64,000 bases of DNA. Source: Thermomonospora echinospora (lineage in GTDB: Bacteria > Actinomycetota > Actinomycetes > Streptosporangiales > Streptosporangiaceae). Under the pieces are notes generated by a model. That model was not told the DNA's origin and did no database searches. It was given only the letters and a program-made list of their open reading frames with translations. A program made the translations under genes and the position numbers. Positions 25,565-34,323 of this stretch are shown here, piece by piece (the stretch's first letter is position 1; each line of letters starts with the position of its first letter). Location: assembly GCF_900108175.1 (NCBI RefSeq), contig NZ_FNVO01000017.1, positions 96,514 to 160,513 on the forward strand, written 5' to 3'.

Positions 25565-26999
25565 GGGTGTTCTCCAACTCGGTCAGCAGGACGCGGCGCA
25601 GGGTCTTCCCGGTGTCGGTCTTGGGCAGGTCCGCGCGGAACACGACGGCGTCGGGCGTCTTGGAGGACCGCAGCCGTTCCCGGACCCACCCCCGGATCTC
25701 CTCGGGGTCCCCCTCGCCGACGAGGAAGGCGACGATCCGCTGCCCCCACTCGGGGTCGGGCACGCCGACCACCGCCGCCTCGACGACCCCGGGATGGGCC
25801 AGCAGCACGTCCTCGATCTCGGCGGGGGCGATGTTCTCCCCTCCCCGGATGATGGTGTCGTCGGCGCGTCCCTCGATGAACAGGAAGCCGTCGGCGTCGA
25901 GCCATCCCCGGTCCCGGGTGGCGAACCAGCCGCCGTCGTCCAGGGCGTTCCCCCCGCCGTACTCGCCGGAGATCTGCTCGCCGCGCACGAACACCAGCCC
26001 GGCCTCCCCGGCGCCGGCGGTGGTGCCGTCCTCGCGGCGGATCTGGAACTCGGTCCCGGGCAGCGCCCGACCCACCGACTGCAGGCGGGCCCGTACCTTC
26101 GGGTCGGTGGACTCCAGCGCCCGGCGGTGGTCCTTCGGTCCCAGCGCCGCGATCGAGGACGCCGTCTCCGTCAGCCCGTAGACGTTGACGAACCCGGCCT
26201 TCGGGAAGATCCGCATCGCCTGTTCCAGCACGGGCAGCGGGGTGCGCGCGCCGCCGTAGGAGATGCTGCGCAGCGTCGGCGTCCCGGCGTCGTCACCGCG
26301 CACCTCGCCGACGATCCGCGCCAGCATCGTCGGCACCAGCAGCGCGTGGGTGACCCCTTCCCCCCGGACGGTCCGCAGCCACTCCCCCGGGTCGAACGAG
26401 GGCAGGTAGACCACCCGGCGCCCCATGTAGAGGTTCGCCAGGAGGTTGGCCAGCCCGGCGACGTGGTACGGCGGGACCGCCACCAGCGCCGCGTCCTCCT
26501 CCTTGGCCGAGGCGAACCTCAGCGTGTTCTGCACGTACGCCAGCAGGTGCCGGTGCCGCAGCACCGCCGCCTTGGGCGCGGCGGTCGTGCCGCTGGTGTA
26601 GAGCAGCACCGCCACCGAGTCCTCGTCACCGCCTGGGGCCGGTTCCGCTTTCTGCGCGCCCGCCTCGCGCTCGGCGGTCTCGATGAAGCCGTCGAGGTCG
26701 GCGGGCCGCAGGACGAGGGCGCCGGGGTGGCGCTCCCGCAGCGCGGTCAGCTGGTGGTCGCCCAGCCGGTAGTTAAGGGGAACGAACGGAACGCCCGCCA
26801 GGGCCGCCCCGAAGAGGGCCACGGGATAGGCGAGATGGTTGGCGCCCAGATAAAGGACGGCCGGAAAGTCCCGGAACCGACGGGCGGCGGCGTGGGCCAG
26901 GCGCAGCAGTTCGGAGGCGGTCGGCGACCGGTCCCCGGCCGTCACCGCCACCCGATCGCCGGCGGCGGCCGCCTTTTCGAGGATCGTGACGATATTCAT
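25557..26999 (-). CDS. AMP-forming acyl-CoA synthetase
   Basis: A 480-residue ANL ligase from ATG 26999. Motifs are LLYTSGTTAAPKAAVLRH near residue 150, VYGLTETASS near 290, GWFATRDRG near 370, IIRGGENIAPAEIEDVL near 390 and TDTGKTLRR near 465. The start codon directly abuts the operator at 27000-27014 and has no convincing Shine-Dalgarno, so translation is probably leaderless. Its nearest relative in the window is the ligase at 9535-11031. First gene of ligase-thiolase(-meaB). Confidence 0.9.
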   Translation of the reverse strand: MNIVTILEKAAAAGDRVAVTAGDRSPTASELLRLAHAAARRFRDFPAVLYLGANHLAYPVALFGAALAGVPFVPLNYRLGDHQLTALRERHPGALVLRPADLDGFIETAEREAGAQKAEPAPGGDEDSVAVLLYTSGTTAAPKAAVLRHRHLLAYVQNTLRFASAKEEDAALVAVPPYHVAGLANLLANLYMGRRVVYLPSFDPGEWLRTVRGEGVTHALLVPTMLARIVGEVRGDDAGTPTLRSISYGGARTPLPVLEQAMRIFPKAGFVNVYGLTETASSIAALGPKDHRRALESTDPKVRARLQSVGRALPGTEFQIRREDGTTAGAGEAGLVFVRGEQISGEYGGGNALDDGGWFATRDRGWLDADGFLFIEGRADDTIIRGGENIAPAEIEDVLLAHPGVVEAAVVGVPDPEWGQRIVAFLVGEGDPEEIRGWVRERLRSSKTPDAVVFRADLPKTDTGKTLRRVLLTELENTHA

Positions 27000-27014
27000 G
27001 AGAATGCTATTCTC
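27000..27014. promoter_or_regulatory. 15-bp operator between divergent ligase and SDR genes
   Basis: GAGAATGCTATTCTC has six-base arms around GCT. Read leftward it contains TAGCAT at positions 6-11, placing a -10 box 4-5 bases before the ATG at 26999. It also lies 39 bases upstream of the rightward SDR start. One bound repressor could silence both directions. Confidence 0.7.
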
Positions 27015-27053
27015 TCTCAACAAGATCCTTGCTTGCAAGAGAGGGAAGCGTTG

Positions 27054-27815
27054 ATGCAGATCAGTGGGAGCTCCGCGGTCGTGGTCGGCGGGGCGGGCGG
27101 CTTGGGCGAGGCCACCGTCCGCCGGCTGCACGCGGCGGGGGCGAAGGTGGTCGTCGCCGACCTCGCCGACGACAAGGGCAAGGCGCTGGAGCAGGAGCTG
27201 GGCGTCCGCTACGTGCGCACCGACGCCACCGACGAGGGCGACGTCCAAGCGGCGATCGCCGAGGCGGAGGCCGCCGGGCCGCTGCGGATCTCGGTCGACA
27301 CCCACGGCGGCCCCGCCATCGGGGGGCGGCTGGTCAACAAGAACGGCGAGCCCCTGGACCTGGCCGGCTTCCGCACGACCATCGACGTCTACCTGACCGG
27401 CGTCTTCAACGTGATGCGTCTGGCCGCCGCTGCCATGGCCCGCCAGGAACCGGCCGACGGCGACCGGGGCGTCATCGTCAACACCGCGTCGATCGCCGCC
27501 TACGAGGGCCAGGTCGGCCAGCTCCCCTACGCCGCCGCCAAGGGCGGGGTGGTGGGCATGACCCTGGTCGCCGCCCGCGACCTGTCCCCCCTCGGCATCC
27601 GCGTCGTCACGATCGCCCCGGGCACGTTCCTGACCCCGGCCTACGGCAAGGCGGGCGACCAGCTGGAGGCCCACTGGGGTCCCCAGGTCCCGCACCCCAG
27701 GCGCATGGGCCGCTCCCCCGAGTACGCCGCCCTCGTCCAGCACATCTGCGAGAACGACTACCTGAACGGCGAGGTCATCCGCCTGGACGGCGCGCTCCGG
27801 TTCCCCCCGAAGTAG
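27054..27815 (+). CDS. SDR, 3-hydroxyacyl-CoA dehydrogenase type II-like
   Basis: A 253-residue short-chain dehydrogenase from ATG 27054 behind GAGGGAAG. It has the NAD site [17 protein letters not shown] near residue 9 (GGAGGLG), the acid DLADDKGK near 35 favouring [26 protein letters not shown] with Ser, Tyr and Lys of the catalytic triad near 145-165, and the tail [15 protein letters not shown]. This is the HSD17B10/HADH2-like group, which oxidises 3-hydroxyacyl-CoA or hydroxysteroid substrates. An oddity: the usual NNAG motif after strand 4 reads VDTHGGP, so the structural Asn is absent. Confidence 0.85.
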   Translation: MQISGSSAVVVGGAGGLGEATVRRLHAAGAKVVVADLADDKGKALEQELGVRYVRTDATDEGDVQAAIAEAEAAGPLRISVDTHGGPAIGGRLVNKNGEPLDLAGFRTTIDVYLTGVFNVMRLAAAAMARQEPADGDRGVIVNTASIAAYEGQVGQLPYAAAKGGVVGMTLVAARDLSPLGIRVVTIAPGTFLTPAYGKAGDQLEAHWGPQVPHPRRMGRSPEYAALVQHICENDYLNGEVIRLDGALRFPPK

Positions 27816-27865
27816 CGCGTCCCCGGCGAAGTGGCGCGTCCCCCTCGAAGCGGCGCGCCGCCGGG

Positions 27866-27905
27866 CGGAAGGGGGCGGAGGCTTCGCGGCCTCCGCCCCC
27901 TTCCG
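27866..27905. terminator. Bidirectional stem-loop terminator
   Basis: A perfect 17-bp inverted repeat (27866-27882 with 27889-27905) around the six-base loop TTCGCG separates the convergent SDR and crotonase genes. Just before it, two near-identical copies of GCGCGTCCCC-N2-CGAAG form a short tandem repeat (27820-27860). Confidence 0.85.
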
Positions 27906-27906
27906 G

Positions 27907-28671
27907 CTACTTGCCGCCGGTGAGCTTGGCGAGGATCGCGCGGAAGTCCTCGGTTTGGAACGACTGCTCCTCGGCGGTGGTGGCGAAGTCCAGGCTCGCC
28001 AGCACGGCGCGTTCCAGTTGCAGGTTGAGCAGCCGCTTGGTGGTCTCGACCGCCTGGCGCGGCAGCTCGGCGATCTGTCGGGCGCACGCCAGGGCCTCGG
28101 CCAGCGGGTCGGCGACCACATGGTTGGCCAGCCCCATCTCGGCGGCGCGGGCGGCCGGGATGCGGGCACCGGTGAAGGCGTACTCCTTGGCCAGGTGCAG
28201 GCTGGTGTGCAGCGGCCAGGTGAGCGGGCCACCGTCGGCCGCCACCAGGCCCACCTGCACGTGCGGGTCGGCGAGGTAGGCGGTCTCGGCCATATAGACC
28301 ACGTCGCTGAGCGCCACCAGGCTGCATCCCAGCCCCACGGCGGGACCGTTGACGGCCGCAACCACCGGGACCCGGCAGCGCGCCATGCCCAAGACGATGT
28401 CCCGGCCGTGCGCGATGGTCTGCGCGCGCAGTTCCGGGTCCTGCCGCAGCTCGTCCAGGTAGGCGAAGTCGCCGCCCGCCGAGAACGCCCGGCCGCTGCC
28501 GGTGAGCACCGCAGCGCGGGCCCGGCGGTCCTCGCTCAGCCGCGGCCACAGCCGCGCCAGCCCGGTGTGCAGGCCGTGGTTGACGGCGTTGAGCGCGTCG
28601 GGCCGGTTCAGGGTGATGATCCGCAGCGGGCCCTCCGCGCGGACCTGGATCTCCTCCGGCATGTCGTACAC
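27907..28671 (-). CDS. Enoyl-CoA hydratase/isomerase family protein
   Basis: A 254-residue crotonase from GTG 28671, seven bases after GGGAG; ATG 28662 is an alternative. It has FSAGGDFAYL near residue 65 and VNGPAVGLGCSLVALSDVVYM near 110, the oxyanion hole. The region ADPHVQVGLVAADGG near 135 lacks the first catalytic Glu but keeps Asp/Glu-like positions found in isomerases. Last gene of a four-gene leftward operon (ligase, two acyl-CoA dehydrogenase subunits, crotonase). Confidence 0.87.
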   Translation of the reverse strand: MYDMPEEIQVRAEGPLRIITLNRPDALNAVNHGLHTGLARLWPRLSEDRRARAAVLTGSGRAFSAGGDFAYLDELRQDPELRAQTIAHGRDIVLGMARCRVPVVAAVNGPAVGLGCSLVALSDVVYMAETAYLADPHVQVGLVAADGGPLTWPLHTSLHLAKEYAFTGARIPAARAAEMGLANHVVADPLAEALACARQIAELPRQAVETTKRLLNLQLERAVLASLDFATTAEEQSFQTEDFRAILAKLTGGK

Positions 28672-28672
28672 G

Positions 28673-29761
28673 TCAGGCTCCCAGTCCGAGGATCCGCGAG
28701 GCGATGATGTTCTTCTGGATCTGCGAGGTCCCGCCCATGACGCTCTGGGCGCGGCTGTAGAGGTAGGTGCTCAGCAGTTCGGGGTCGCGGGTGCCGCCCA
28801 TGGCCAGCGCCGCGTGCCCGACGTCCTGCTCGACCCAGGTCATGAGCAGCTTGTCCAGCGAGCCCTCGGGGCCGTGCGAGACCCCGTCGAGCTGTTCCGA
28901 CAGCCGCCGGCGCACGTGCAGCCGCAGCATCTCGGTCTGCACCGCGGCCCAGGCCAGCTCCGCCGGCGGGGCGCCCTCGACGCGGGCCGCCAGGGTGCGG
29001 ACCGTCTTGCCGTACCGGGCCGAGAAGCCCAAGGTGGACGGCTCGCGCTCGTGCCCGACGACGGTCATCGCCAGCCGCCAGCCCTCGCCCGGCGCGCCCA
29101 CCATCTGGTCGGCGGGCACCCGGGCGCCCTCGAAGAGGACCTGGCCGAACTCGGTGGTCACCCCGTTGATCATCTTCAGCGGTCGCTGCTCGATGCCGGG
29201 CTGGTGCATCGAGACCACGAACGCCGAGATGCCCTGGTGCCGGGGCGCGTCCGGGTCGGTGCGGGCCAGCAGCAGGCACCAGTCGGCGACGTCGCTGTAG
29301 CTGGTCCAGATCTTGTGTCCGTGCACGACGTACTCGTCGCCGTCGCGGGTGGCGGTGGTGGTCAGGGCCGCCAGGTCCGATCCGGCGCCGGGCTCGCTGA
29401 ACCCCTGGCACCAGCGCTCGGTACCGTTGATCATCCCCGGCAGGAAGCGCCGCCGCAGCTCCTCGCTGCCGTGCCGGCCCAGCCCCTGCACCAGGTAGCC
29501 CAGGCTCGGCCGGGGCGGGGCGCCGGCCCGCGCCAGCTCCTCGTCCAGGATCACGTCGTAGACGGGCGGCAGCTCCTGCCCGCCATACGCGCGGGGCCAC
29601 GACAGGCCGAAGAACCCGGCCGCGTGCAGCGCCCGGTGCCATTCGCCCTGCCGGCGCCAGTAGTCGTCCCCCGAGGTCGGGAACGTCCCGGCCCGCTCGG
29701 CCAGCCAGGACCGCAGCCGCTCCCGGAAGGCCGCCTCCTCGGGCGAGTCACGAAAGTCCAA
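28673..29761 (-). CDS. Acyl-CoA dehydrogenase, larger subunit of a heteromeric pair
   Basis: A 362-residue protein beginning at TTG 29761, chosen because GGAGGAG precedes it by eight bases and no ATG/GTG fits the family N-terminus (MDFRDSPEEAAFRERL). It has GFSEPGAGSDLAALTTTA near 120 and HGHKIWTSYSDVADW near 150. The C-terminal motif is VMGGTSQIQKN, so the usual catalytic Glu of EGT is Gly, as in the alpha2beta2 ChsE/FadE steroid dehydrogenases that place it elsewhere. Its start lies inside the gene for the smaller partner. Confidence 0.87.
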   Translation of the reverse strand: MDFRDSPEEAAFRERLRSWLAERAGTFPTSGDDYWRRQGEWHRALHAAGFFGLSWPRAYGGQELPPVYDVILDEELARAGAPPRPSLGYLVQGLGRHGSEELRRRFLPGMINGTERWCQGFSEPGAGSDLAALTTTATRDGDEYVVHGHKIWTSYSDVADWCLLLARTDPDAPRHQGISAFVVSMHQPGIEQRPLKMINGVTTEFGQVLFEGARVPADQMVGAPGEGWRLAMTVVGHEREPSTLGFSARYGKTVRTLAARVEGAPPAELAWAAVQTEMLRLHVRRRLSEQLDGVSHGPEGSLDKLLMTWVEQDVGHAALAMGGTRDPELLSTYLYSRAQSVMGGTSQIQKNIIASRILGLGA

Positions 29762-30647
29762 GGTCGATCTCCTCCAGGCCGGCGGGGAACAGGTCGGTGG
29801 ATGCCAGCACCCGGCGCAGGTAGACGTGGGCCAGGCACTCCCAGGTGTTGCCGATGCCGCCGTGCACCTGCACGGATGTCTCGCAGACGGTCCGTGCGGC
29901 GCGGGCGCAGTACAGCTTGGCGACGCGGGCGGCATGGACCGCCTCGGCCGGGGTCAGCTCGTCGACCGCCCAGGCCGCGTGCCGCAGCACGCTGATCGAG
30001 CCCTCGATCAGGGCCAGCCCCTCGGCGAGCAGGTGCGCCACGGCCTGGTAGGAGCCGATCGGGTTGCCGTACTGCTCACGGACCTTGGCGTACTCGCAGG
30101 CCAGGGTGTGCGCGCCGCGGGCGGCCCCCAGCAGGTCCGCGCAGGTGACGACCAGGGCCAGCGCCCGCCACCGTTCGGCGTGCTCGGCGGACACCTCGCC
30201 GACCGGCTCGAACGGGCCGCTCACCTCGGCGTTCCTTCTGGTCAGGTCGACCCCGGCGACGGCGTGGCCGGCCCGGCCGGCCAGGATCCGCCGACCTTGG
30301 AGGACGAGGACCCGCCGGGCGTCCCGGGCGTCCGCCGCCTCGCCGTCCACCGCGACGGTCCACGGCTCGGCGGTGTCGTCCCGGCGCAGGTCGTCGGCGA
30401 GCACGGGCCCGGCGAACGGGACGTCGACCAGCCCGCGCGCGAACTCCTCGGCGACGAGGGCGACCTCCACGCCGGACGCCCCGTCGGAGCGCAGGGTCCG
30501 CCAGCCGGTCGCGGCGACCGCCTTCTCCAGCCGCGCGACGCGGTCGGCGTCGTCCAGGTCGAGGACCGATCCGGGGCCGAGCTCATCGGCCAGCCGGGCC
30601 GCGGCGGCGCGCAGCTCCCGCTGTTCAGTCGTCAGACGCGCGTCCAT
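29748..30647 (-). CDS. Acyl-CoA dehydrogenase, smaller subunit of a heteromeric pair
   Basis: A 299-residue acyl-CoA dehydrogenase-like protein, about 80 residues shorter than the full-length enzyme: the middle beta-domain is reduced and the TEPGAGSD loop is missing. The C-terminal FAD-binding half is kept (KVREQYGNPIGSYQAVAHLLAE near 195 and VQVHGGIGNTWECLAHVYLRR near 265). Such pairs form alpha2beta2 enzymes with half the usual number of FAD sites, known for steroid side-chain CoA esters. From ATG 30647, it overlaps the upstream ligase gene by 23 bases. Confidence 0.85.
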   Translation of the reverse strand: MDARLTTEQRELRAAAARLADELGPGSVLDLDDADRVARLEKAVAATGWRTLRSDGASGVEVALVAEEFARGLVDVPFAGPVLADDLRRDDTAEPWTVAVDGEAADARDARRVLVLQGRRILAGRAGHAVAGVDLTRRNAEVSGPFEPVGEVSAEHAERWRALALVVTCADLLGAARGAHTLACEYAKVREQYGNPIGSYQAVAHLLAEGLALIEGSISVLRHAAWAVDELTPAEAVHAARVAKLYCARAARTVCETSVQVHGGIGNTWECLAHVYLRRVLASTDLFPAGLEEIDLGLS

Positions 30648-32031
30648 GGCGCTCCTTCAGCACTCGGCGCAGCACCTTGCCCGAGGGCAGGCGCGGGATC
30701 TCGGGCACGAGCACCACCCGGCTCGGCCGCTTGTAGGAGGCCAGCCGGTCGCCGACCAGCGCGATGAGCTCCTCGGGGTCGACGGTGTCGTGCGGGGTGA
30801 CGGCCGCGACGATCGCCTCGCCGTCGGCCGGGTCGGGGACCCCGAACACCGCGCAGTCGGCGACCGCCGGATGGCCGTGCAGGACGGCCTCGATCTCGGC
30901 GGGGGCGACCTGGAACCCGCGCACCTTGATCATTTCCTTGGACCGGTCGGTGAGCCGTACCCAGCCGTCGGCGTCGATGTGGCCGACGTCCCCGGTCCGG
31001 TACCAGCCGTCGCACAGGGCCTGGGCCGTCGCCTCGGCCGGCAGGTAGCCGGCCATCAGCGACTCCGCACGGGCCTGGATCTCGCCGGTCTCGCCCGGCC
31101 CGACCGGCTGGCCGGTCTCCAGCGACACCACCCGCAGGCGCACCCCGGGCACCGCCCGTCCCGCGCTGTCCAGCCGCGCCCCCTTGACCGGGTTGCAGGT
31201 GATGACGGGCAACTCGCTGGCGCCGTAGGCGGGCACCCAGCCGACCCCGGTCCGCCGGGTGACGGTCTCGGCGACGCTCGCGGTCACCGGCGTCGCGCCC
31301 CACATGATGTAGCGCAGCGACGACAGGTCGTAGGACTCCAGCGTGGGGTGGGCGGCCATCGCCAGCGCGATCGGCGCGACGGCCATCTCCACGGTGATCC
31401 GGTCAGCCTCGATGTGGTGCAGCATCCGGTCCAGGTCGAAGCGGCGGTGCAGCCGCAACCACGCCCCCGTCTCCAGCGCGGTGACGATGTTGAGCAGGCC
31501 GAGGATGTGCGAGGGCGGCGTGGTGATCTGGATCCGGTCCCGGTCGGTCAGCTCCAGCGCGTCCCGCCAGTGCCGGACGGCGGCGCCGAACGAGGCGTGG
31601 GTGTGCCGGACCGCCTTCGGCAACCCGGTCGTGCCGGAGCTGAACACCAGCACGGCGTCGCTTCCCGGATCGGGCGCGGGGGGCGGCCCGCCGTCCCCGG
31701 GGTCAATCGGCTCGTCCAGATGCAGCATCGGCATCAGCTCGGCCAGCACCGGATGGTCGCCCACGGCGTGCGTCGGTGCGGCGACGGCCATGGCGTGCTC
31801 GGCCTCGGTGCGCTTCCACGCCGGGCTGAACAGCACCACCGCCGCGCCCAGCCGCCAAATCGCCCGGACCACCACCACGAACTCGGGCCGGTTGGAGGAC
31901 ATGAGCGCGACCCGGTCCCCCGCCCGCACCCCGCGCCGCGCCAGCGTGCCGGCCAGCCCGTCGGCCAGCGCCTCCAGCTGCGCCGGGCTGTACTCCCGTT
32001 CCTCGAAGACGAGCGCGATCGGCTCGCTCAC
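30625..32031 (-). CDS. AMP-forming acyl-CoA synthetase
   Basis: A 468-residue ligase from GTG 32031 with GGAGGG just upstream. It has VFSSGTTGLPKAVRHTH near residue 130, AYGASELPVITCN near 265, GWYRTGDVGHID near 345, MIKVRGFQVAPAEIE near 370 and LPSGKVLRR near 450. Unlike the other ligases it has YGASE instead of YGLTE. First gene of the four-gene operon running to 27907; the operator and -10 at 32111-32125 lie 80 bases upstream. Confidence 0.9.
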   Translation of the reverse strand: MSEPIALVFEEREYSPAQLEALADGLAGTLARRGVRAGDRVALMSSNRPEFVVVVRAIWRLGAAVVLFSPAWKRTEAEHAMAVAAPTHAVGDHPVLAELMPMLHLDEPIDPGDGGPPPAPDPGSDAVLVFSSGTTGLPKAVRHTHASFGAAVRHWRDALELTDRDRIQITTPPSHILGLLNIVTALETGAWLRLHRRFDLDRMLHHIEADRITVEMAVAPIALAMAAHPTLESYDLSSLRYIMWGATPVTASVAETVTRRTGVGWVPAYGASELPVITCNPVKGARLDSAGRAVPGVRLRVVSLETGQPVGPGETGEIQARAESLMAGYLPAEATAQALCDGWYRTGDVGHIDADGWVRLTDRSKEMIKVRGFQVAPAEIEAVLHGHPAVADCAVFGVPDPADGEAIVAAVTPHDTVDPEELIALVGDRLASYKRPSRVVLVPEIPRLPSGKVLRRVLKERHGRASDD

Positions 32032-32237
32032 CTGCCCTCCCCTCGGATGGGCGCTCCGGCGGCACGGCCGGGGGTGCGCGACGACATTGAGAGGCTCCCA
32101 TCTCGTAAGCGGGAATCATATTCTCATATTGCTAGAACTTTCATACCAGAAGGGGGTGGTCCATGCCGAGACCGCCGAGACCTCCGTCCTCGCGGGGTAC
32201 GGCCGCCCTCCGGGCGGGAATGCGGGGCCGGGGCCGG
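32032..32237. promoter_or_regulatory. Promoter region with operator at 32111-32125
   Basis: Minus-strand GAGAATATGATTCCC (32125-32111) is the 15-bp operator with one arm mismatch. Positions 6-11 are TATGAT, a near-consensus -10 box (32120-32115). No convincing -35 is present 17 bases further up. The predicted start near 32108 leaves a 77-base leader for the ligase gene. Confidence 0.6.
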
Positions 32238-32909
32238 TCAGTCGGGCCGCAGGCTCCGCAGGAACAGCCGCACCGCGGCCCTCGTGTGCCGTTCCTGGAC
32301 GTCGGGGTCGCGCACGATGCCGAACGAGGCCAGCCGGGCGGGCATGCCCGCGACCATGCCGAGGAAGTGCTCGGCGAGGATCTCCGGATCGTCGGCGACG
32401 ATCGCCCCCGTGGTCGCGTGGCGCCTGAGCAGCTCGGCCACCAGCGGCTGGCGCGGGAAGAAGCCGGCCGCGTGGGTCCGGCGGGCGATCTCCGGGAAGC
32501 GCGCCGCCTGGGTGACGGCGATCCGCCCGAGCTGGACCATCGCCGGGTCCAGGGCGCGCCGCAACGCGGTCTCGGCGATGGCCGTCAACGCCCCTTCCAG
32601 GTCGTCGAGGTCGGGCGGCTCGGGCTCGGGGCGGGGCCAGTCCGAGCGCATGATGGCCCACTCCAGCACGGAGCTGAAGACGTCCTCCTTGCTCGTGAAC
32701 CGCTTGTAGAGCGTGGCCTTGGTCGTACCGGCGGCACGGGCGATGGCGTCCATCGACGTGCCCTCATAGCCGTGCTCCAGGAACAGCCGCAGGGCGCAGT
32801 CGCGCACCGCGCGGTCGAGCCTGGCCGCCTCCTCACGCGTGGGCCGGCCGCCGCGGCGGGTCCGCGCCGCCGCGGGAGGCGACGTGCGGGAATGGGCCGA
32901 GGGCGGCAT
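32238..32909 (-). CDS. TetR family regulator of the lux-like cassette
   Basis: A 223-residue regulator from ATG 32909. After a 20-residue basic tail the helix-turn-helix covers about 30-75 (LRLFLEHGYEGTSMDAIARAAGTTKATLYKRFTSKED). The C-terminal domain resembles the AcrR-type C-terminal domain (SWP...FGMVAGMPARLASFGI region). It is divergent from the luxE-like gene with an AAACTA/TAGTTT inverted repeat between them, so it probably represses that cassette and itself. Confidence 0.87.
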   Translation of the reverse strand: MPPSAHSRTSPPAAARTRRGGRPTREEAARLDRAVRDCALRLFLEHGYEGTSMDAIARAAGTTKATLYKRFTSKEDVFSSVLEWAIMRSDWPRPEPEPPDLDDLEGALTAIAETALRRALDPAMVQLGRIAVTQAARFPEIARRTHAAGFFPRQPLVAELLRRHATTGAIVADDPEILAEHFLGMVAGMPARLASFGIVRDPDVQERHTRAAVRLFLRSLRPD

Positions 32910-32946
32910 GCACAGCAGTGTGCCAGACCCGGCGGCCCGGAACCGA

Positions 32947-32970
32947 AAACTAGACTGATGGGTTTAGTTT
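32947..32970. promoter_or_regulatory. Probable TetR operator between divergent TetR and luxE-like genes
   Basis: AAACTAGAC (32947-32955) and GTTTAGTTT (32962-32970) are inverted with one mismatch around six bases. The sequence differs from the GAGAA-type operator, indicating separate control of the lux-like cassette. Confidence 0.6.
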
Positions 32971-33012
32971 CAGGTAGCTTCACTGCCCCGGACATGAGAC
33001 TGAGGAGGCGCC

Positions 33013-34308
33013 ATGTCGGCAGTCACCGGTCATCACCCCGTCATCGAGGCGATAGACGCCCGCTTCCAGGAACGGCGCCGGCAGGTGCCCGTGCTGGCCC
33101 AGCGCGCCGACGCCGAGGGCATCACGGCGATCCGCGCCCGCGAGGACATGGTCCCGCTGCTCTTCCCGCACACCACCTACAAGAGCTATCCGGAGTCGCT
33201 CGTCGCCAAGGGGCGATGGGCCCAGCTGAACCGCTGGCTCGACTCGCTGTCGGCCCACCGGGTCACCGGCGTCGACGTGACCGGGGTCGAGGACGTCGAC
33301 GACTGGATCGACCGGCTGGAGGCCGCCGGGCACCTGGTGTCGAGTTCGAGCGGCACCAGCGGGAAGAACTCGTTCCTGAACAAGACCCGGCGGGACCGCG
33401 ACGTGTCCCTGCGCAACCTCATCGACTGCCTGACCGAGATCGGCCTGCCCCCCGAGCCCGTCTGGCACGTCGTCCCCGTCGGCCCGACCACCGGTGTCAC
33501 CGCGCACACCTTCATCCGCGACGCGATCAAGGACGCCTACGGCCGGCCGGACGGCATCGAGATCTTCGAGAAGGCCGCCCCCGACAAGTACCACCGCTAC
33601 ATGGCCCGGCTCAACGCCATGCGGCGGGCCATGGCGGACGGCACGGCGCGGCCCGACGAGGTCGCCGCGTTCGAGGCCGAGGCCGCGCGGCGGCAGGCCG
33701 AGATGGAGGAGCGCGCACAGCACATCGCCGACCAGGTCATCGCGCACCGCTCCGAACGGATCTTCTTCCACGCCACCTTCCCGATGCTCTACCGGCTGAG
33801 CGAGCTGGTCAGGGGACGCGGGGTGAGCGAGGGCTTCTTCACCGGCGAGAACGCGACGACGACGGGCGGCGGTCTCAAGGGCGACACCCTGCCGCCCGAC
33901 TACCAGGACCGCATCTTCGGCCTGTTCAACATCACGCCGAGCCGGTTCCTGCACTACTACTCCATGCAGGAGCTCAACGTCCGGATGCCCAAGTGCCCCC
34001 AGGGCCGCTACCACGTCCCGCCGCAGCTCGTGCTGTTCGTGCTGGACCAGGCGGGCGAGACGCTCGCACCCGTGTCGGACGGCCAGATCGAGGGCCGGGC
34101 CGCCTTCTTCGACCTGACCGTCGACGGACGCTGGGGCGGCACGATCACCGGCGACAGGATCCGGGTGGAGCTGGGGACCTGCCCCTGCGGACGGCCCGGC
34201 CCCACGGTCTTCGACGAGATCGTCCGCTACTCCGACCTGGCCGACGACGACAAGATCACCTGCGCGGGCACGATGGAGGGCTATGTCCGCGGCTTCCTCC
34301 AGGACTGA
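33013..34308 (+). CDS. LuxE-like acyl-protein synthetase
   Basis: A 431-residue adenylate-forming protein from ATG 33013 behind GAGGAGG. In bioluminescent bacteria LuxE activates a fatty acid as acyl-AMP, takes the acyl group on a cysteine and hands it to LuxC. Here the nucleotide loop SSSSGTSGKNS lies near residues 113-124. The C-terminal CPCGRPGP (Cys390, Cys392), as in phenylacetate-CoA ligases, and Cys417 in KITCAGT are candidates for the acyl carrier residue. Immediately upstream of a LuxC-like reductase, with 15 bases between, so the two are a functional pair. There are no luxAB-type luciferase genes. Confidence 0.82.
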   Translation: MSAVTGHHPVIEAIDARFQERRRQVPVLAQRADAEGITAIRAREDMVPLLFPHTTYKSYPESLVAKGRWAQLNRWLDSLSAHRVTGVDVTGVEDVDDWIDRLEAAGHLVSSSSGTSGKNSFLNKTRRDRDVSLRNLIDCLTEIGLPPEPVWHVVPVGPTTGVTAHTFIRDAIKDAYGRPDGIEIFEKAAPDKYHRYMARLNAMRRAMADGTARPDEVAAFEAEAARRQAEMEERAQHIADQVIAHRSERIFFHATFPMLYRLSELVRGRGVSEGFFTGENATTTGGGLKGDTLPPDYQDRIFGLFNITPSRFLHYYSMQELNVRMPKCPQGRYHVPPQLVLFVLDQAGETLAPVSDGQIEGRAAFFDLTVDGRWGGTITGDRIRVELGTCPCGRPGPTVFDEIVRYSDLADDDKITCAGTMEGYVRGFLQD

Positions 34309-34323
34309 GGGAAGGACGGACCC

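Noticed and set aside
27820..27860. Tandem GCGCGTCCCC repeats as a CRISPR-like or mobile-element trace
   Set aside because: Only two copies of about 15 bases next to a terminator; no spacers, no terminal repeats and no transposase nearby.
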